Below, in pieces: positions 19,144 through 29,081 of a stretch of DNA of 64,000 nt. The DNA is from Nostocoides sp. F2B08 (GTDB lineage Bacteria; Actinomycetota; Actinomycetes; Actinomycetales; Dermatophilaceae), in the NCBI RefSeq assembly GCF_009184895.1, contig NZ_WESE01000001.1:1-64000 (forward strand). Reading direction: 5' to 3'. The notes under the pieces were generated by a model. The model made no database searches. It was given only the letters and a program-made list of their open reading frames with translations, and was not told the DNA's origin. Position 1 is the first letter of the stretch. The number at the start of each line of letters is the position of its first letter. The translations under genes were made by a program, and so were the position numbers.

Positions 19144-19452
19144 TCAGACGTCGATCGAGGTGATCTTCACCTGGGTCAAGTGCTGACGGTGGCCCTGGCG
19201 CTTGCGGTAGCCCGTCTTGTTCTTGAACTTCATGATCGTGATCTTCGGGCCCTTGGCAGGACCGACGACCTCGGCCTTGACGGAGACCTTGGCGAGCTTG
19301 GACGCGTCGCTCGTGACGGACGAACCGTCGACGACGAGAAGCGGGGTCAGGTCGATGCTGTCGCCGGTCGACCCATCGACCTTGTCGATGATGAGGACGT
19401 CGCCGACGGAGACCTTCTCCTGGCGTCCGCCGGCGCGAACGATCGCGTACAT
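19144..19452 (-). CDS. rplU: Ribosomal protein L21
   Basis: A 102-residue large-subunit protein. The true start is the ATG at 19452 ([18 protein letters not shown]); the frame runs open to 19587 but the extra part has no L21 similarity. The C-terminus [19 protein letters not shown] is conserved. An AAGTGAG lies upstream. The 213-bp gap to the RNase gene has no clear promoter hexamers that I can rank, and no obvious structured leader. Confidence 0.98.
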   Translation of the reverse strand: MYAIVRAGGRQEKVSVGDVLIIDKVDGSTGDSIDLTPLLVVDGSSVTSDASKLAKVSVKAEVVGPAKGPKITIMKFKNKTGYRKRQGHRQHLTQVKITSIDV

Positions 19453-19665
19453 AGTTGGGAACTCACTTTCGGTAATGACGGGTGATGCGCGCTCTTTCGG
19501 TGACCGGCTGGTAGTTGCCCTGGGATCGTGGACGCCGAGGTGCAGATTGGACGTGCGGATCGGACGTACAGAACACACAGGGGACACCGCTCGGTGGGCG
19601 CACCAAGGGTCTAATCTACCGGCTGGGCCCGCATGCGGCCAAACCGGCGGTTGGGTCGCGGTCCG

Positions 19666-22600
19666 TCAGTCCTCCGCGTCGGCGGCGGACCCATCGGGCC
19701 GCCCGGCCTGCTCTGGCTGCTGGACCGGCTCGGCTGCGGGTTCCCCACCGAGGACCCGCACCTCACTGCTGCCGGGAGGTCCGGCCTGGGCGACGACGCG
19801 GCCTCGACGACGACGCGGTCGGGTGGTCGCCGGCTCGGCCGCCGACACGGTCTCCGGGACCGGCTGTGGTTCGGTCTCGCCGTTGTGCGCGCTGCCCGCT
19901 TCGTCGGTCTGGGGCTGGTCGGCGGCGGCACCGTCCACTGCACCGCCCGACTGCTCCGCGCTCACCGCTTCGGCCACCTCGGTGGCGATCGCGCTGACCC
20001 GATCGGGGTCGGTCGAGGCCTGCGACTCCTCGTCCGAGGAGACCACGGCTGCGGCCTTGAGTGCGGCCGCGTGCGCCGCGGCGGCGATCTGGGCCGCGGT
20101 GGGCCCCGTCGGCTGGGGCCGAACGGGCTCCTGGGCGTCGGGACGGGCTCCTCGGGAGGAGGACTGCTGGGTGGACCCGTTGCCGCCCCGGCCCCGACCA
20201 CGACCGCGGCCTCCGCCGGACGACTCGTCCTGCGCGGGTTGGTCGACCGGGTCGGCGTGGACGACGACGCCGCGCCCGGAGCAGCTCGAGCACGGCTCGG
20301 AGAACACCTCGAGAAGACCTGAACCGACCCGCTTGCGCGTCATCTGGACCAGGCCGAGCGAGGTCACCTCGGCGACCTGGTGCTTGGTCCGGTCCCGACC
20401 CAGGCACTCGAGGAGACGGCGGACCACGAGGTCGCGGTTGGACTCGAGGACCATGTCGATGAAGTCGATGACGATGATGCCGCCGATGTCGCGCAGTCGC
20501 AGCTGGCGGACGATCTCCTCGGCCGCCTCGATGTTGTTCTTCGTGACCGTCTCCTCGAGGTTGCCGCCCGAGCCGACGAACTTGCCGGTGTTGACATCCA
20601 CGACGGTCATGGCCTCGGTCCGGTCGATGACGAGGGAGCCACCCGAGGGCAGCCACACCTTGCGGTCGAGGGCCTTGGCGAGCTGCTCGTCGACGCGGTG
20701 GCTCGCGAAGACGTCCGTCTCGGCGGTCCATTTCGAGAGCCGCTTGGCCAGGTCGGGAGCAACGTCGCCGAGGTACTCGGAGACGTCGGCCCACGCCTTC
20801 TCACCGGATACGACGAGCTCGGAGAAGTCCTCGTTGAACACATCGCGGATGACCTTGACGGTCAGGTCCGGCTCACCGTGCAGCAGCACCGGCGCACCGG
20901 CGGCGCCCTTCTTCTTCGCGGACTTCTCGGCCTTCGCGGTAATCCGCTCCCACGCCTGGGTGAGCCGCTCGATGTCCGCGGTCAGCTCCTCCTCGGAAGC
21001 CCCCTCGGCGGCGGTGCGCACGATGACTCCGGCGTCGTCGGGCACGATCTTCTTCAGGATCGACTTCAGTCGAGCCCGCTCGGTGTCGGGGAGCTTGCGG
21101 GAGATTCCCGTCATGGACGCCTCGGGCACATAGACCAGGAACCGGCCCGGGAGTGAGACCTGTGAGGTCAGCCGGGCCCCCTTGTGACCGATCGGATCCT
21201 TGGTCACCTGGACCAGGACGGTGTCACCCGAGGTCAGGGCGTTCTCGATCCGCTTGGGCATGTTGCCCTCGAGCCCCGCGGCATCCCAGTTGACCTCTCC
21301 GGCGTAGAGCACGGCATTGCGGCCCTTGCCGATGTCGACGAAAGCGGCCTCCATCGACGGCAGGACGTTCTGGACCCGCCCCAGGTAGACGTTGCCGATC
21401 ATCGAGGCGCCGGTCTCCCGCGAGACGTAGTGCTCGACAAGCACCCCGTCCTCGAGCACGCCGATCTGGGTCTTGCCCTCCTTCTCGCGCACCACCATGA
21501 CCCGTTCGACACTCTCGCGGCGGGCCAGGAACTCGGCCTCGGTGATGATCTGACGGCGTCGGCCCGCCTCGCGGCCCTCCCGCCGACGCTGCTTCTTGGC
21601 CTCGAGGCGCGTCGAGCCCTTCAGGCCGGTCACCTCGTCCCGGGCCTTGGCGCCGCGGCTCTCGTCGCTGTCGCTGTCGCTGCCTCCCCGGCGACGTCGC
21701 CGACGCCGGCGCGATCCCCCGTCCGAAGTGGCCTCCTCGGCCTCGTCGTCATCGATCGCGAGGTCGACGTCGGACTCGCCGGCCCTGCCGTCGGCGGACC
21801 CGGACGACTCCGCGTCCTTCGACCCCCGCTTGGGCCCCTTGCCCGACCGCTCGGAAGACCTGCGGCCCGGACCGCTCTCGCTGTCGGAATCGGAGTCGCC
21901 GGAATCGGACGCGCCGGAACCGGAGTCGTCCGGCGTCTCGGCGTCCGTGCCGCGTCCGCCCCTGCGGCCGCGACCACCCCGGCGGCGGGACCGACGCGAC
22001 CCGCCACCGCCGTCCTCGGTGTCGCCCTCACCCGAGGCAGACTCGTCGCGCGGCTCGTCGTCGGCGCTGTCCGCGGTCCGGGCTGCCTCCCCGTCGGCCC
22101 GACCGGCCCCGGCGTCCGACTCGCTCCGCGACGGCGCACCGGCTGCGGAGGTCGCACGACGTCGCCGAGGTGCCACCGGTTCCGGAGCCTGGAAGATCAG
22201 GCCGAAGCTCGGGACCGCGGTCGCCGTGGCGTCCGCGTCGGCCCCCTCGTCGGTGTCGTCCTCCTCGGCGACCGCTGGCGCGAGCATGTCGTCCGGGTGG
22301 CCCGCTGTGGGCTGCTCAGTCGGCTCTTCAGTGGGCTCCTCATCGAGCAGGAGGACCTGCGCGACCGGATCGCCGTCGGGGTCCACGCCAGGCGTGTCAT
22401 CCACCCGGACCGACGGATCGGCCGGGTCCGTCTGCTTCTCGGCGGCACGACGGCGGCCGGCCGATCGTGCGCCAGCTGATCGGGTCGTCGAGGTCTCGGT
22501 TCGACCCTTCTTCGACGCCCGCCGCTTCGATTTCGGCTTGTCCTGTGCTGCGTCGTCCGGCACCTCGTCGGCGTGGGTCAGGTCGCTGCTCGTCCGGTCG

Positions 22601-22680
22601 CCGTGCGGTTCCTCGGTGTCCGGTCGTTCGTCGGTCTCGGGACGTTCATCGGTGGGGTCTGTCGTGGGTTCGGAAGCCAT
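19666..22680 (-). CDS. rne: Ribonuclease E/G family protein
   Basis: A 1004-residue endoribonuclease for rRNA and mRNA processing. The first ~330 residues are acidic and Ser/Arg-rich, disordered in pattern, with GRGRRGG-type repeats. The catalytic core follows. It has an S1 domain (about 405-500, GNVYLGRVQNVLPSMEAAFVDIG), the 5'-sensor/RNase H-like part, and the DNase I-like site (VVDVNTGKFVGSGGNLEETV, IGGIIVIDFIDM). The Zn-link CSSCSGRG is kept. A Pro/Ala-rich acidic tail ends with RPRRRRGRV. The start has a GGAGG five bases past the expected optimum. It precedes rplU, the usual actinobacterial order. Confidence 0.96.
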   Translation of the reverse strand: MASEPTTDPTDERPETDERPDTEEPHGDRTSSDLTHADEVPDDAAQDKPKSKRRASKKGRTETSTTRSAGARSAGRRRAAEKQTDPADPSVRVDDTPGVDPDGDPVAQVLLLDEEPTEEPTEQPTAGHPDDMLAPAVAEEDDTDEGADADATATAVPSFGLIFQAPEPVAPRRRRATSAAGAPSRSESDAGAGRADGEAARTADSADDEPRDESASGEGDTEDGGGGSRRSRRRGGRGRRGGRGTDAETPDDSGSGASDSGDSDSDSESGPGRRSSERSGKGPKRGSKDAESSGSADGRAGESDVDLAIDDDEAEEATSDGGSRRRRRRRRGGSDSDSDESRGAKARDEVTGLKGSTRLEAKKQRRREGREAGRRRQIITEAEFLARRESVERVMVVREKEGKTQIGVLEDGVLVEHYVSRETGASMIGNVYLGRVQNVLPSMEAAFVDIGKGRNAVLYAGEVNWDAAGLEGNMPKRIENALTSGDTVLVQVTKDPIGHKGARLTSQVSLPGRFLVYVPEASMTGISRKLPDTERARLKSILKKIVPDDAGVIVRTAAEGASEEELTADIERLTQAWERITAKAEKSAKKKGAAGAPVLLHGEPDLTVKVIRDVFNEDFSELVVSGEKAWADVSEYLGDVAPDLAKRLSKWTAETDVFASHRVDEQLAKALDRKVWLPSGGSLVIDRTEAMTVVDVNTGKFVGSGGNLEETVTKNNIEAAEEIVRQLRLRDIGGIIVIDFIDMVLESNRDLVVRRLLECLGRDRTKHQVAEVTSLGLVQMTRKRVGSGLLEVFSEPCSSCSGRGVVVHADPVDQPAQDESSGGGRGRGRGRGGNGSTQQSSSRGARPDAQEPVRPQPTGPTAAQIAAAAHAAALKAAAVVSSDEESQASTDPDRVSAIATEVAEAVSAEQSGGAVDGAAADQPQTDEAGSAHNGETEPQPVPETVSAAEPATTRPRRRRGRVVAQAGPPGSSEVRVLGGEPAAEPVQQPEQAGRPDGSAADAED

Positions 22681-22873
22681 GCGGCATCCCTCCAGATCGG
22701 GCCGGTTGCTCCAGCCACACCCGTTGCGAAGGGTGGCGAGAGATTCACTCGCCGCTCATCGCGACAGAAGCATCCGGTATCGGGTCGGATCGTGGCGGTA
22801 CACGTGGTCCGTGCACGCCACGGAAGTCAGGCGGGGTGCAACCGGGTCGGCTCGCGCTGCGCGCGGCACCGGC

Positions 22874-23650
22874 TCAGTCGCCGACGGCGTCCTTGTCGGC
22901 GGCCAGGGGGTCGGCCACCCCAGCGGGTGCGGTCTGCAGTAGCCCTTGGGCTCGGCGTGTCACTGTGGGTGACGCGGCGCTCTCAAGGTCGGCCACTGAT
23001 CGCAACGCGGTCAGGATGTCGTCGGGTCGGACAACGGGTGTGGTGTGCTGAACGACCACCCGCAGTATCGCATACGGGTGCGTGCCCGCCTCATCTGCGA
23101 CCCGCCGCACCTCGTCGCGGACCTCGGCGGCGACGACCGCGGCGCGTGCGTCGAAGGTCTTCGGACCCGTCTTGAACATCCGCGTCACCGGCGCCTCGGT
23201 CGCGGCAAGGAAGGCGTCGACAGCAGCCCGAACGACCTGCTCGTCGGCGGCGGGGAAGACCATCTCCCATTCGCTCGCCTGAAGTCGGTCGGCCAACGAC
23301 CCGGGGCCCGCCTCGACCACCTCGAGGATGTCCAGGCCGTCCGGTAGCGCGGCGTCGAGCCCGGCACGGAGGCGCTCGGGGTCGACGCGTTCGGTGACGC
23401 TGATCTCCAGGTACTCGGCCTCACTCGCCATGCCGGTGGGAGCGGCCCCGGCATACGAGATCTTGGGATGCGGGTGGAAGCCGGCCGAGAACGCCATGGG
23501 CACCTGGGCACGACGCAGCGAGCGCTCGAGGGCGCGTGCGAAGTCTCGGGAGGACGAGAAGCGGAGCCGACCCCGTCGGGCGTAGCGGATCCGGAGCTTC
23601 TGGACCGCCGGAGGCGGCGGTGGGCCCTCGGGTACTCGTTGACGTGCCAT
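22874..23650 (-). CDS. TIGR03936 family radical SAM-associated protein
   Basis: A 258-residue DUF2344 protein. It shows the family pattern LRIRYARRGRLRFSSSRDFARALERSLRRAQVP (residues 14-46) and FSAGFHPHPKISYAGAAPTG. It has no iron-sulphur motif of its own and normally sits beside a B12-binding radical SAM protein (TIGR03960), in some lineages as one polypeptide. Here the partner is 3.3 kb away at 26936-28927, with two plus-strand genes between. The ATG at 23650 follows GATACT by eight bases. The 193-bp gap to the RNase E/G start shows nothing else. Confidence 0.88.
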   Translation of the reverse strand: MARQRVPEGPPPPPAVQKLRIRYARRGRLRFSSSRDFARALERSLRRAQVPMAFSAGFHPHPKISYAGAAPTGMASEAEYLEISVTERVDPERLRAGLDAALPDGLDILEVVEAGPGSLADRLQASEWEMVFPAADEQVVRAAVDAFLAATEAPVTRMFKTGPKTFDARAAVVAAEVRDEVRRVADEAGTHPYAILRVVVQHTTPVVRPDDILTALRSVADLESAASPTVTRRAQGLLQTAPAGVADPLAADKDAVGD

Positions 23651-23806
23651 CGCACGCAAGTATCGCCGATGGCGGGACGATCCCGAACGCCGGCGTTGGG
23701 AGCTGGGGCCTCCCATGGGACTGAGCCCGCTTGCGCCTCGGCGGACCGCCGGGCAGGATCGACACGCCGAAGGACCGCGAGTGAGGATCCCGTCAGGAGG
23801 TGCGGT

Positions 23807-25450
23807 GTGGCTCCGACCGACCGTACGCCCGGTCGGCATGCCCGTGGCCGCTCCGGAGGGCGTCGGGAGCGCTCCCCGTCGATCGCCGGCGCGTCGTTCG
23901 CCGGAGGCTCCGAGGGGCCACCTCTGGGCATACTCCTCATCGTCGGCCTGCTCGTCGTGGGCCTGATCGCAGTCGTCGCCGTGCGCGCCCAACGCGAGAA
24001 GGCCACGACGTCCGCTCCCGCCCCGTGCGCCGACGCGGTGACGGTGTCGGCACCTCCCGGCCTCTCCGACGTGGTCGACGGGTATGCGGCGACCGGGGAG
24101 GGATGTGCCGCGGCGACCCTGGTCGCCAGCGGCTTGGCGGACGTCCGAATCGTCGACGGGCGCGAGGCGAGGGTCCCCGACACCGCGCTCTCAGATCCGG
24201 TCGCGAGCTCCCCCGTCGTGCTGGCGATGACCGAGGAGGCCGCCAGGGCCGCCGAGAGTCTGACCCAGCCCCTGTCCGGTGACGAGCTGCGAGCGGTCCT
24301 CGTCCCCGGCACCTGGGCGACGAAGGGCACCGAGTGGGGCGAGTTCCGCATTCGCCTGCCCGACCCGGACACCACCGCTGTCGGCGCGACCGGGGTGTCG
24401 GCGCTCGTGGGCGCCCTCGTCGGTTCCAGCACAGCCACGGTCGACCAGCTCCCGGCGGCCGTCTCGAGCGGAGCACTCGGGGCACTCGCCCGGGCGACCG
24501 AACCGGTGCCTGCGGACGAGCCGGCGTTTCCCGAGGTCGGCGGTGCAGCCGAGTTCACGCCCGTCGCCTCGGCGGTGGTGACGACCGAAGCGGCCCTCAC
24601 CGAGTACCTCGGGAACGACGGGGCGGTGCCCGTCGTGGGCGTGGTGATCGGCGACGGGGCCGCTCATGTCCCGCTGCGGGTTCGCGGTTCCGCTCCCGAA
24701 CTCGTGGACTACCTGCTCTCCGACCCGGGGCAGGAGGAGATCCGCGCGGCGGGCTACTACGGCGTGGACGGCAGCCCTCCGACGGCACGCGGTCCCGTTG
24801 CGGTCGACCAGCTCGCGGACGAGCCCGTCGTTCTGGACGACCGCGAGCTCGTCGCCGCTCCGGCGCTGCTCGGGGCCGCGCTACGGCCTCGAGACGTCGT
24901 CGTCCTGGTCGACACCACTGCTGAGATGTCCGAACCGGTCGACGGAGCCGGGAGCCGGCAGGCGGCCCTGGCCGTCGCCGCCGAGGACGTCGTGCCGGCG
25001 GGCGCGGACGTCCGGGTCTCACTCTGGCTCGGCACCCCCGAGGGCGCCACCGAGGCACTGAGCGCCCAGCCGGCCACCGATGAGACCCTGGAGGCGGTCC
25101 GGGACGAGATCGACGGTGCCGAGGTCGGCGGAAGCCCGGACCTCGCGGCCGCCATCCGCGAGACCCTCGCGTCCACGCTGGTCTACGACCGTGAGCCGGA
25201 CCGCGAGCTCGTCCTGCTCGTCGTCGTGCCGGCCGGGCGCGAGCTGACCGACGAGCAGGAGTCCGCAGTCAGCGGATACCTGAGATCGGCGGTACGACCG
25301 GATCAGGACGTCCGCCTGTCGGTCGTGTCGGTCGGGGGTCCCGCACCAGACCTGGATCCCTTGGTCACGACCGGGCGCGGAGTCGTCGCGCCCGCGCCCA
25401 CGGCGGCCGACCTCCCCGCCGCGCTCACGGCGGCCGTGGTCGGTCGCTGA
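23807..25450 (+). CDS. Membrane-anchored substrate-binding / von Willebrand A protein
   Basis: A 547-residue protein. The GTG at 23807 follows a perfect AGGAGG by six bases, which decides the start. A basic cytoplasmic N-terminus precedes one membrane helix (40-59, LGILLIVGLLVVGLIAVVAV). The outside part begins with a PstS-like substrate-binding fold (about 65-345: VSAPPGLSDVVDGYAATGEG, SDPVASSPVVLAMT, LLSDPGQEEIRAAGYYGVDG). It ends with a VWA domain (about 362-547). The metal-site motif is DTTAEM instead of DxSxS, so metal binding is doubtful. Substrate-binding plus VWA fusions occur in other bacteria, but the function is unknown. Confidence 0.78.
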   Translation: MAPTDRTPGRHARGRSGGRRERSPSIAGASFAGGSEGPPLGILLIVGLLVVGLIAVVAVRAQREKATTSAPAPCADAVTVSAPPGLSDVVDGYAATGEGCAAATLVASGLADVRIVDGREARVPDTALSDPVASSPVVLAMTEEAARAAESLTQPLSGDELRAVLVPGTWATKGTEWGEFRIRLPDPDTTAVGATGVSALVGALVGSSTATVDQLPAAVSSGALGALARATEPVPADEPAFPEVGGAAEFTPVASAVVTTEAALTEYLGNDGAVPVVGVVIGDGAAHVPLRVRGSAPELVDYLLSDPGQEEIRAAGYYGVDGSPPTARGPVAVDQLADEPVVLDDRELVAAPALLGAALRPRDVVVLVDTTAEMSEPVDGAGSRQAALAVAAEDVVPAGADVRVSLWLGTPEGATEALSAQPATDETLEAVRDEIDGAEVGGSPDLAAAIRETLASTLVYDREPDRELVLLVVVPAGRELTDEQESAVSGYLRSAVRPDQDVRLSVVSVGGPAPDLDPLVTTGRGVVAPAPTAADLPAALTAAVVGR

Positions 25451-25498
25451 GGTCGACCGCCGTCGCCACCCCCCTGTCGGCCGAGGCACGCCATCCAT

Positions 25499-25504
25499 TA
25501 GGTT
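25499..25504 (+). promoter_or_regulatory. -10 box of a leaderless promoter
   Basis: TAGGTT, six bases, then the ATG at 25511. The same hexamer precedes the DUF4439 gene at 50759. Confidence 0.45.
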
Positions 25505-25510
25505 CTCGCC

Positions 25511-26878
25511 ATGAGCCGTCTGAACCGGGAGCGCCTCGCGGCGCTCATCGAGCGCGAGCAGGCCGCCTACACCGCGGCCAACCCGCGAAGCGCCGACCTG
25601 TACGCGAACGCCACCAACCTCTTCGGGCGCGTGCCGATGACGTGGATGAACATGTGGACCGGCGGCTTCCCGCTCTATCTCGAGCGTGCCCAGGGCAACC
25701 GCGTCACCGACGTCGACGGGCACACCTACGTCGACTTCGCCCTCGGTGACACCGGTGCGATGGCGGGCCACTCCCCCGCGGCGACGGTCGCTGCCGTGAC
25801 CCGACGGATGGGCGAGCTCGGCGGGATCACGACGATGCTCCCGACCGAGGACGCGCAGTGGGTCGGCGCCGAGCTGACGCGCCGCTTCGGACTCCCGTTG
25901 TGGTCCTTCACCCTGACGGCGACCGATGCCAACCGATGGGCCATCCGGCTGGCGCGTCTGGCGACCGGGCGACCCAAGATCCTCGTCTTCGGACACTGCT
26001 ACCACGGCTCGGTGGACGAGGCCTTCGCGATCCCGGGTCCGGACGGCCAGACCGTCTCACGCCCTGGCAACGTCGCGCCCCCGGTCGACCCCGCTCTGAC
26101 CACACGGTCGGTGCCCTGGAACGACCTCGGCGCCGTCGAGGTCGCGCTCGCGCACGGCGACGTCGCCGCGATCCTCACCGAGCCGGCCCTGACGAACATC
26201 GGCATCGTGCTGCCGGAGCCCGGGTTCATGACCGGCCTGCGCGAGCTCGCCAGTCGCTACGGCGCGCTGCTCATGATCGATGAGACCCACACCTTCTCCG
26301 CCGGGTGGGGTGGCGCGACGACGGCGTGGGGCCTCCAGCCGGACATCCTCGTCATCGGCAAGTCGATCGGAGGCGGGATCCCGAGCGGCGCGTACGGCAT
26401 CACCGAGGAGGTCGCCGCGGCTGTGACCAGACACACCGAGGCCGGTGACGCGGACATCGTCGACGTCGGAGGTGTCGGCGGCACTCTGGCCGGCAACGCT
26501 CTCTCGCTCGCCGCCATGCGGGCGACGCTCGGCGAGGTCCTGACCGCGGAGGCGTTCGAGCGGATGATCGCACTCGCCACCGAGTTCACGGCGGGCGTGC
26601 AGACCACCCTCGACGAGCTCGACGTCCCGTGGACGATCGCCCAGCTCGGCGCACGGGCGGAGTACCGTTTCGTGCGCCCGGCGCCGACCAACGGCGAGGA
26701 CTCGGCGGCGGCGGCCGACAGCGACCTCGACGCCTACATGCACCTCGCGATGTGCAACCGCGGGATCCTGATGACCCCGTTCCACAACATGGCGCTCATG
26801 GGTCCGGACACCCGCCAGGAGGACGTGGCCCGGCACACCGAGGTGTTCCGCGAGGTCGTCGGCACGCTCTTCGAGTAG
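25511..26878 (+). CDS. Class III aminotransferase, glutamate-1-semialdehyde aminomutase-like
   Basis: A 455-residue PLP enzyme of aminotransferase class III. The PLP lysine is K284 in VIGKSIGGGIPSGAYG, and LLMIDETHTFSAGWGG holds the Asp that binds the pyridine nitrogen. It resembles HemL, but the pattern TLTATDANRWAIRLARLATG (HemL has a NSGTEA-type motif there) argues against a true HemL. It is more likely an aspartate-aminotransferase-family enzyme of unknown substrate. It follows the VWA gene on the same strand with a 60-bp gap and its own -10 box. The 57 bp to the convergent TIGR03960 stop holds one TATGCGGTGG motif. Confidence 0.8.
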   Translation: MSRLNRERLAALIEREQAAYTAANPRSADLYANATNLFGRVPMTWMNMWTGGFPLYLERAQGNRVTDVDGHTYVDFALGDTGAMAGHSPAATVAAVTRRMGELGGITTMLPTEDAQWVGAELTRRFGLPLWSFTLTATDANRWAIRLARLATGRPKILVFGHCYHGSVDEAFAIPGPDGQTVSRPGNVAPPVDPALTTRSVPWNDLGAVEVALAHGDVAAILTEPALTNIGIVLPEPGFMTGLRELASRYGALLMIDETHTFSAGWGGATTAWGLQPDILVIGKSIGGGIPSGAYGITEEVAAAVTRHTEAGDADIVDVGGVGGTLAGNALSLAAMRATLGEVLTAEAFERMIALATEFTAGVQTTLDELDVPWTIAQLGARAEYRFVRPAPTNGEDSAAAADSDLDAYMHLAMCNRGILMTPFHNMALMGPDTRQEDVARHTEVFREVVGTLFE

Positions 26879-26935
26879 CCGGCCACCGCATACGGCCGTT
26901 CCCTGGGGACCGTCCGCCCACGGCGGGCCGGCAGC

Positions 26936-28927
26936 TCAGGTCTGCCGTGCGCCGGCAGCGAAGCGGCTCGCGTCCGGGCGAACGACGGTGAGGGGCAGGA
27001 GGGTCTTGCCCGTCGGGCCGATCTCGATCTCGGTCCCCATCTGAGGGCAGACGCCGCAGTCGAAGCAGGGGGTCCAGCGGCAGTCGTCGACCTCGGTCTC
27101 GTCTAGAGCGTCCAGCCAGTCCTGCCAGAGCCACTCCTTGTCCAGACCGGAGTCGATGTGGTCCCAGGGGAGCACCTCGCTCTCCTCACGCTCGCGCGTG
27201 GTGAACCAGGCGACGTCGACGCCGAAGGCTGCGAGCTCGCGTTCGGCGCAGGCCATCCACCGCTCGTAGGAGAAGTGCTCGGACCAGCCGTCGAAGCGCC
27301 CGCCGTCTCGCCAGACCGCCTCGATGACCCGGCCGACGCGTCGGTCGCCGCGCGAGAGGAGGCCCTCGACGATACCCGGCTTGCCGTCGTGGTAACGGAA
27401 GCCGATGGAGGAGCCGTACCGCCGGTCGGAGCGGATCGCCTCGCGCAGCTTGTGGAGGCGCGCGTCGGTCTCCTCGGCGCCGAGCTGTCCGGCCCACTGG
27501 AACGGGGTGTGCGGCTTGGGGACGAACCCGCCGATCGAGACCGTGCACCGGATGTCGCGTCGGCCGCTGACCTCGCGGCCGGTCTCGATGACCCGCTTGG
27601 CGAGCTCGGCGATCTGCAGGACGTCCTCGTCGGTCTCGGTCGGCAGGCCGCACATGAAGTAGAGCTTGACCTGCCGCCATCCGGCGCCGTAGGCGGCCGC
27701 GACGGTCCGAATGAGGTCCTCCTCGCTCACCATCTTGTTGATCACCCGGCGGATCCGCTCGCTCCCGCCCTCGGGGGCGAAGGTCAGACCCGAGCGTCGG
27801 CCGTTCCGGGTGAGCTCGTTGGCGAGGTCGATGTTGAAGGCGTCGACCCGGGTCGACGGCAGCGACAGACCGGTGTTGGTGCCCTCGTAGCGGTCGGCGA
27901 GGCCCTTGGTCATGGTCGCGATCTCAGAGTGGTCCGCCGAGGACAGCGAGAGCAGGCCGACCTCCTCGAAGCCGGTGGCCGCCAAACCCCGTTCGACCAT
28001 CTCGCCCACCCCGGTGATCGAGCGCTCGCGCACCGGTCGGGTGATCATCCCGGCCTGGCAGAAGCGGCACCCCCGTGTGCAGCCGCGGAAGATCTCGACG
28101 GACATCCGCTCGTGCACCGACTCGGCGAGCGGCACGAGCGGCTGCTTCGGGTAGGGCCAGGCGTCCAGGTCCATCACGGTGTGCTTGGCCACCCGCCACG
28201 GCACCCCGGAGCGGTTGGGTGCGACCCGCTGGATGCGTCCGTCGGGAAGGTAGTCGACGTCGTAGAACGCCGGCACGTAGACCCCGCCGGTGCGCGCCAG
28301 GCGCATGAGCAACTCCTCGCGCCCGCCGGGGCGGCCCTGCGCCTTGAACTCGGCGACGATGTCGGTCACTGCGAGCACGGCCTCCTCTCCGTCTCCGACG
28401 ATCGCGGCGTCGACGAAGTCGGCGACCGGCTCCGGGTTGAAGGCCGCATGGCCGCCCGCGATGACGAGCGGGTGCTCGTCGGTGCGGTCCGCCGAATGCA
28501 GCGGGATCCCGGCCAGGTCGAGGGCCGTGAGCATGTTGGTGTAGCCCAGCTCGGTCGCGAAAGAGACACCGAAGAGGTCGAAGTCGGCGACACTGCGGTG
28601 GGCGTCGACCGTGAGCTGCGGCACGCCGGCGGCCCGCAGCTCGGCCTCGAGGTCGGACCAGACGGCGTAGGTGCGCTCGGCCAGCGCGTCGGCGCGCTCG
28701 TTGATCACTTCGTAGAGGATCATGACGCCCTGGTTCGGGACGCCGACCTCGTAGGCGTCGGGATACATCAGGGCCCACCGCACGGTGAGCTCCTCACCGC
28801 CGGGCCCGAACCCGCCGACGTTCCAGTCCTTGACGGTGGAGTTGAGCTCGCCGCCGACATACTGGATGGGTTTGCTCACCCGCGTCAGGAGCGGCTCGAG
28901 CGCGCTGAAGTGGGACTCGCCAGGCAT
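26936..28927 (-). CDS. TIGR03960 family B12-binding radical SAM protein
   Basis: A 663-residue protein. An N-terminal cobalamin-binding-like region (about 40-230, GVPNQGVMILYEVINERADALAERTY, PLVIAGGHAAFNPEPVADF) precedes a radical SAM core. The CxxxCxxC cluster ligands are C283, C287 and C290 (CTRGCRFCQAG). The C-terminal cysteine group CRWTPCFDCGVCPQMG may hold an extra metal or cluster. The reaction is unknown; the usual partner is the TIGR03936 protein, here at 22874-23650. The ATG at 28927 follows TACCCT by six bases. Confidence 0.92.
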   Translation of the reverse strand: MPGESHFSALEPLLTRVSKPIQYVGGELNSTVKDWNVGGFGPGGEELTVRWALMYPDAYEVGVPNQGVMILYEVINERADALAERTYAVWSDLEAELRAAGVPQLTVDAHRSVADFDLFGVSFATELGYTNMLTALDLAGIPLHSADRTDEHPLVIAGGHAAFNPEPVADFVDAAIVGDGEEAVLAVTDIVAEFKAQGRPGGREELLMRLARTGGVYVPAFYDVDYLPDGRIQRVAPNRSGVPWRVAKHTVMDLDAWPYPKQPLVPLAESVHERMSVEIFRGCTRGCRFCQAGMITRPVRERSITGVGEMVERGLAATGFEEVGLLSLSSADHSEIATMTKGLADRYEGTNTGLSLPSTRVDAFNIDLANELTRNGRRSGLTFAPEGGSERIRRVINKMVSEEDLIRTVAAAYGAGWRQVKLYFMCGLPTETDEDVLQIAELAKRVIETGREVSGRRDIRCTVSIGGFVPKPHTPFQWAGQLGAEETDARLHKLREAIRSDRRYGSSIGFRYHDGKPGIVEGLLSRGDRRVGRVIEAVWRDGGRFDGWSEHFSYERWMACAERELAAFGVDVAWFTTREREESEVLPWDHIDSGLDKEWLWQDWLDALDETEVDDCRWTPCFDCGVCPQMGTEIEIGPTGKTLLPLTVVRPDASRFAAGARQT

Positions 28928-28933
28928 CCCACA

Positions 28934-28939
28934 AGGGTA
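28934..28939 (-). promoter_or_regulatory. -10 box of a leaderless promoter
   Basis: TACCCT, six bases, ATG of the radical SAM gene. The rest of the 154-bp gap to the acyl-CoA ligase stop has one TATGCGGTGG copy (29061) and no gene. Confidence 0.45.
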
Positions 28940-29081
28940 GGTGCCCGTCCGGGCAGTCCCAAACCACCGTGTCGCGCGACCCCTTGCGCACGGGTGTGGA
29001 CGACATACGGGACGCGCGAAGGCGCCCGCCCGGGTGGGTGGACGCCGTCGCGTCGAGGGGTATGCGGTGGTCGCCGGCGGA

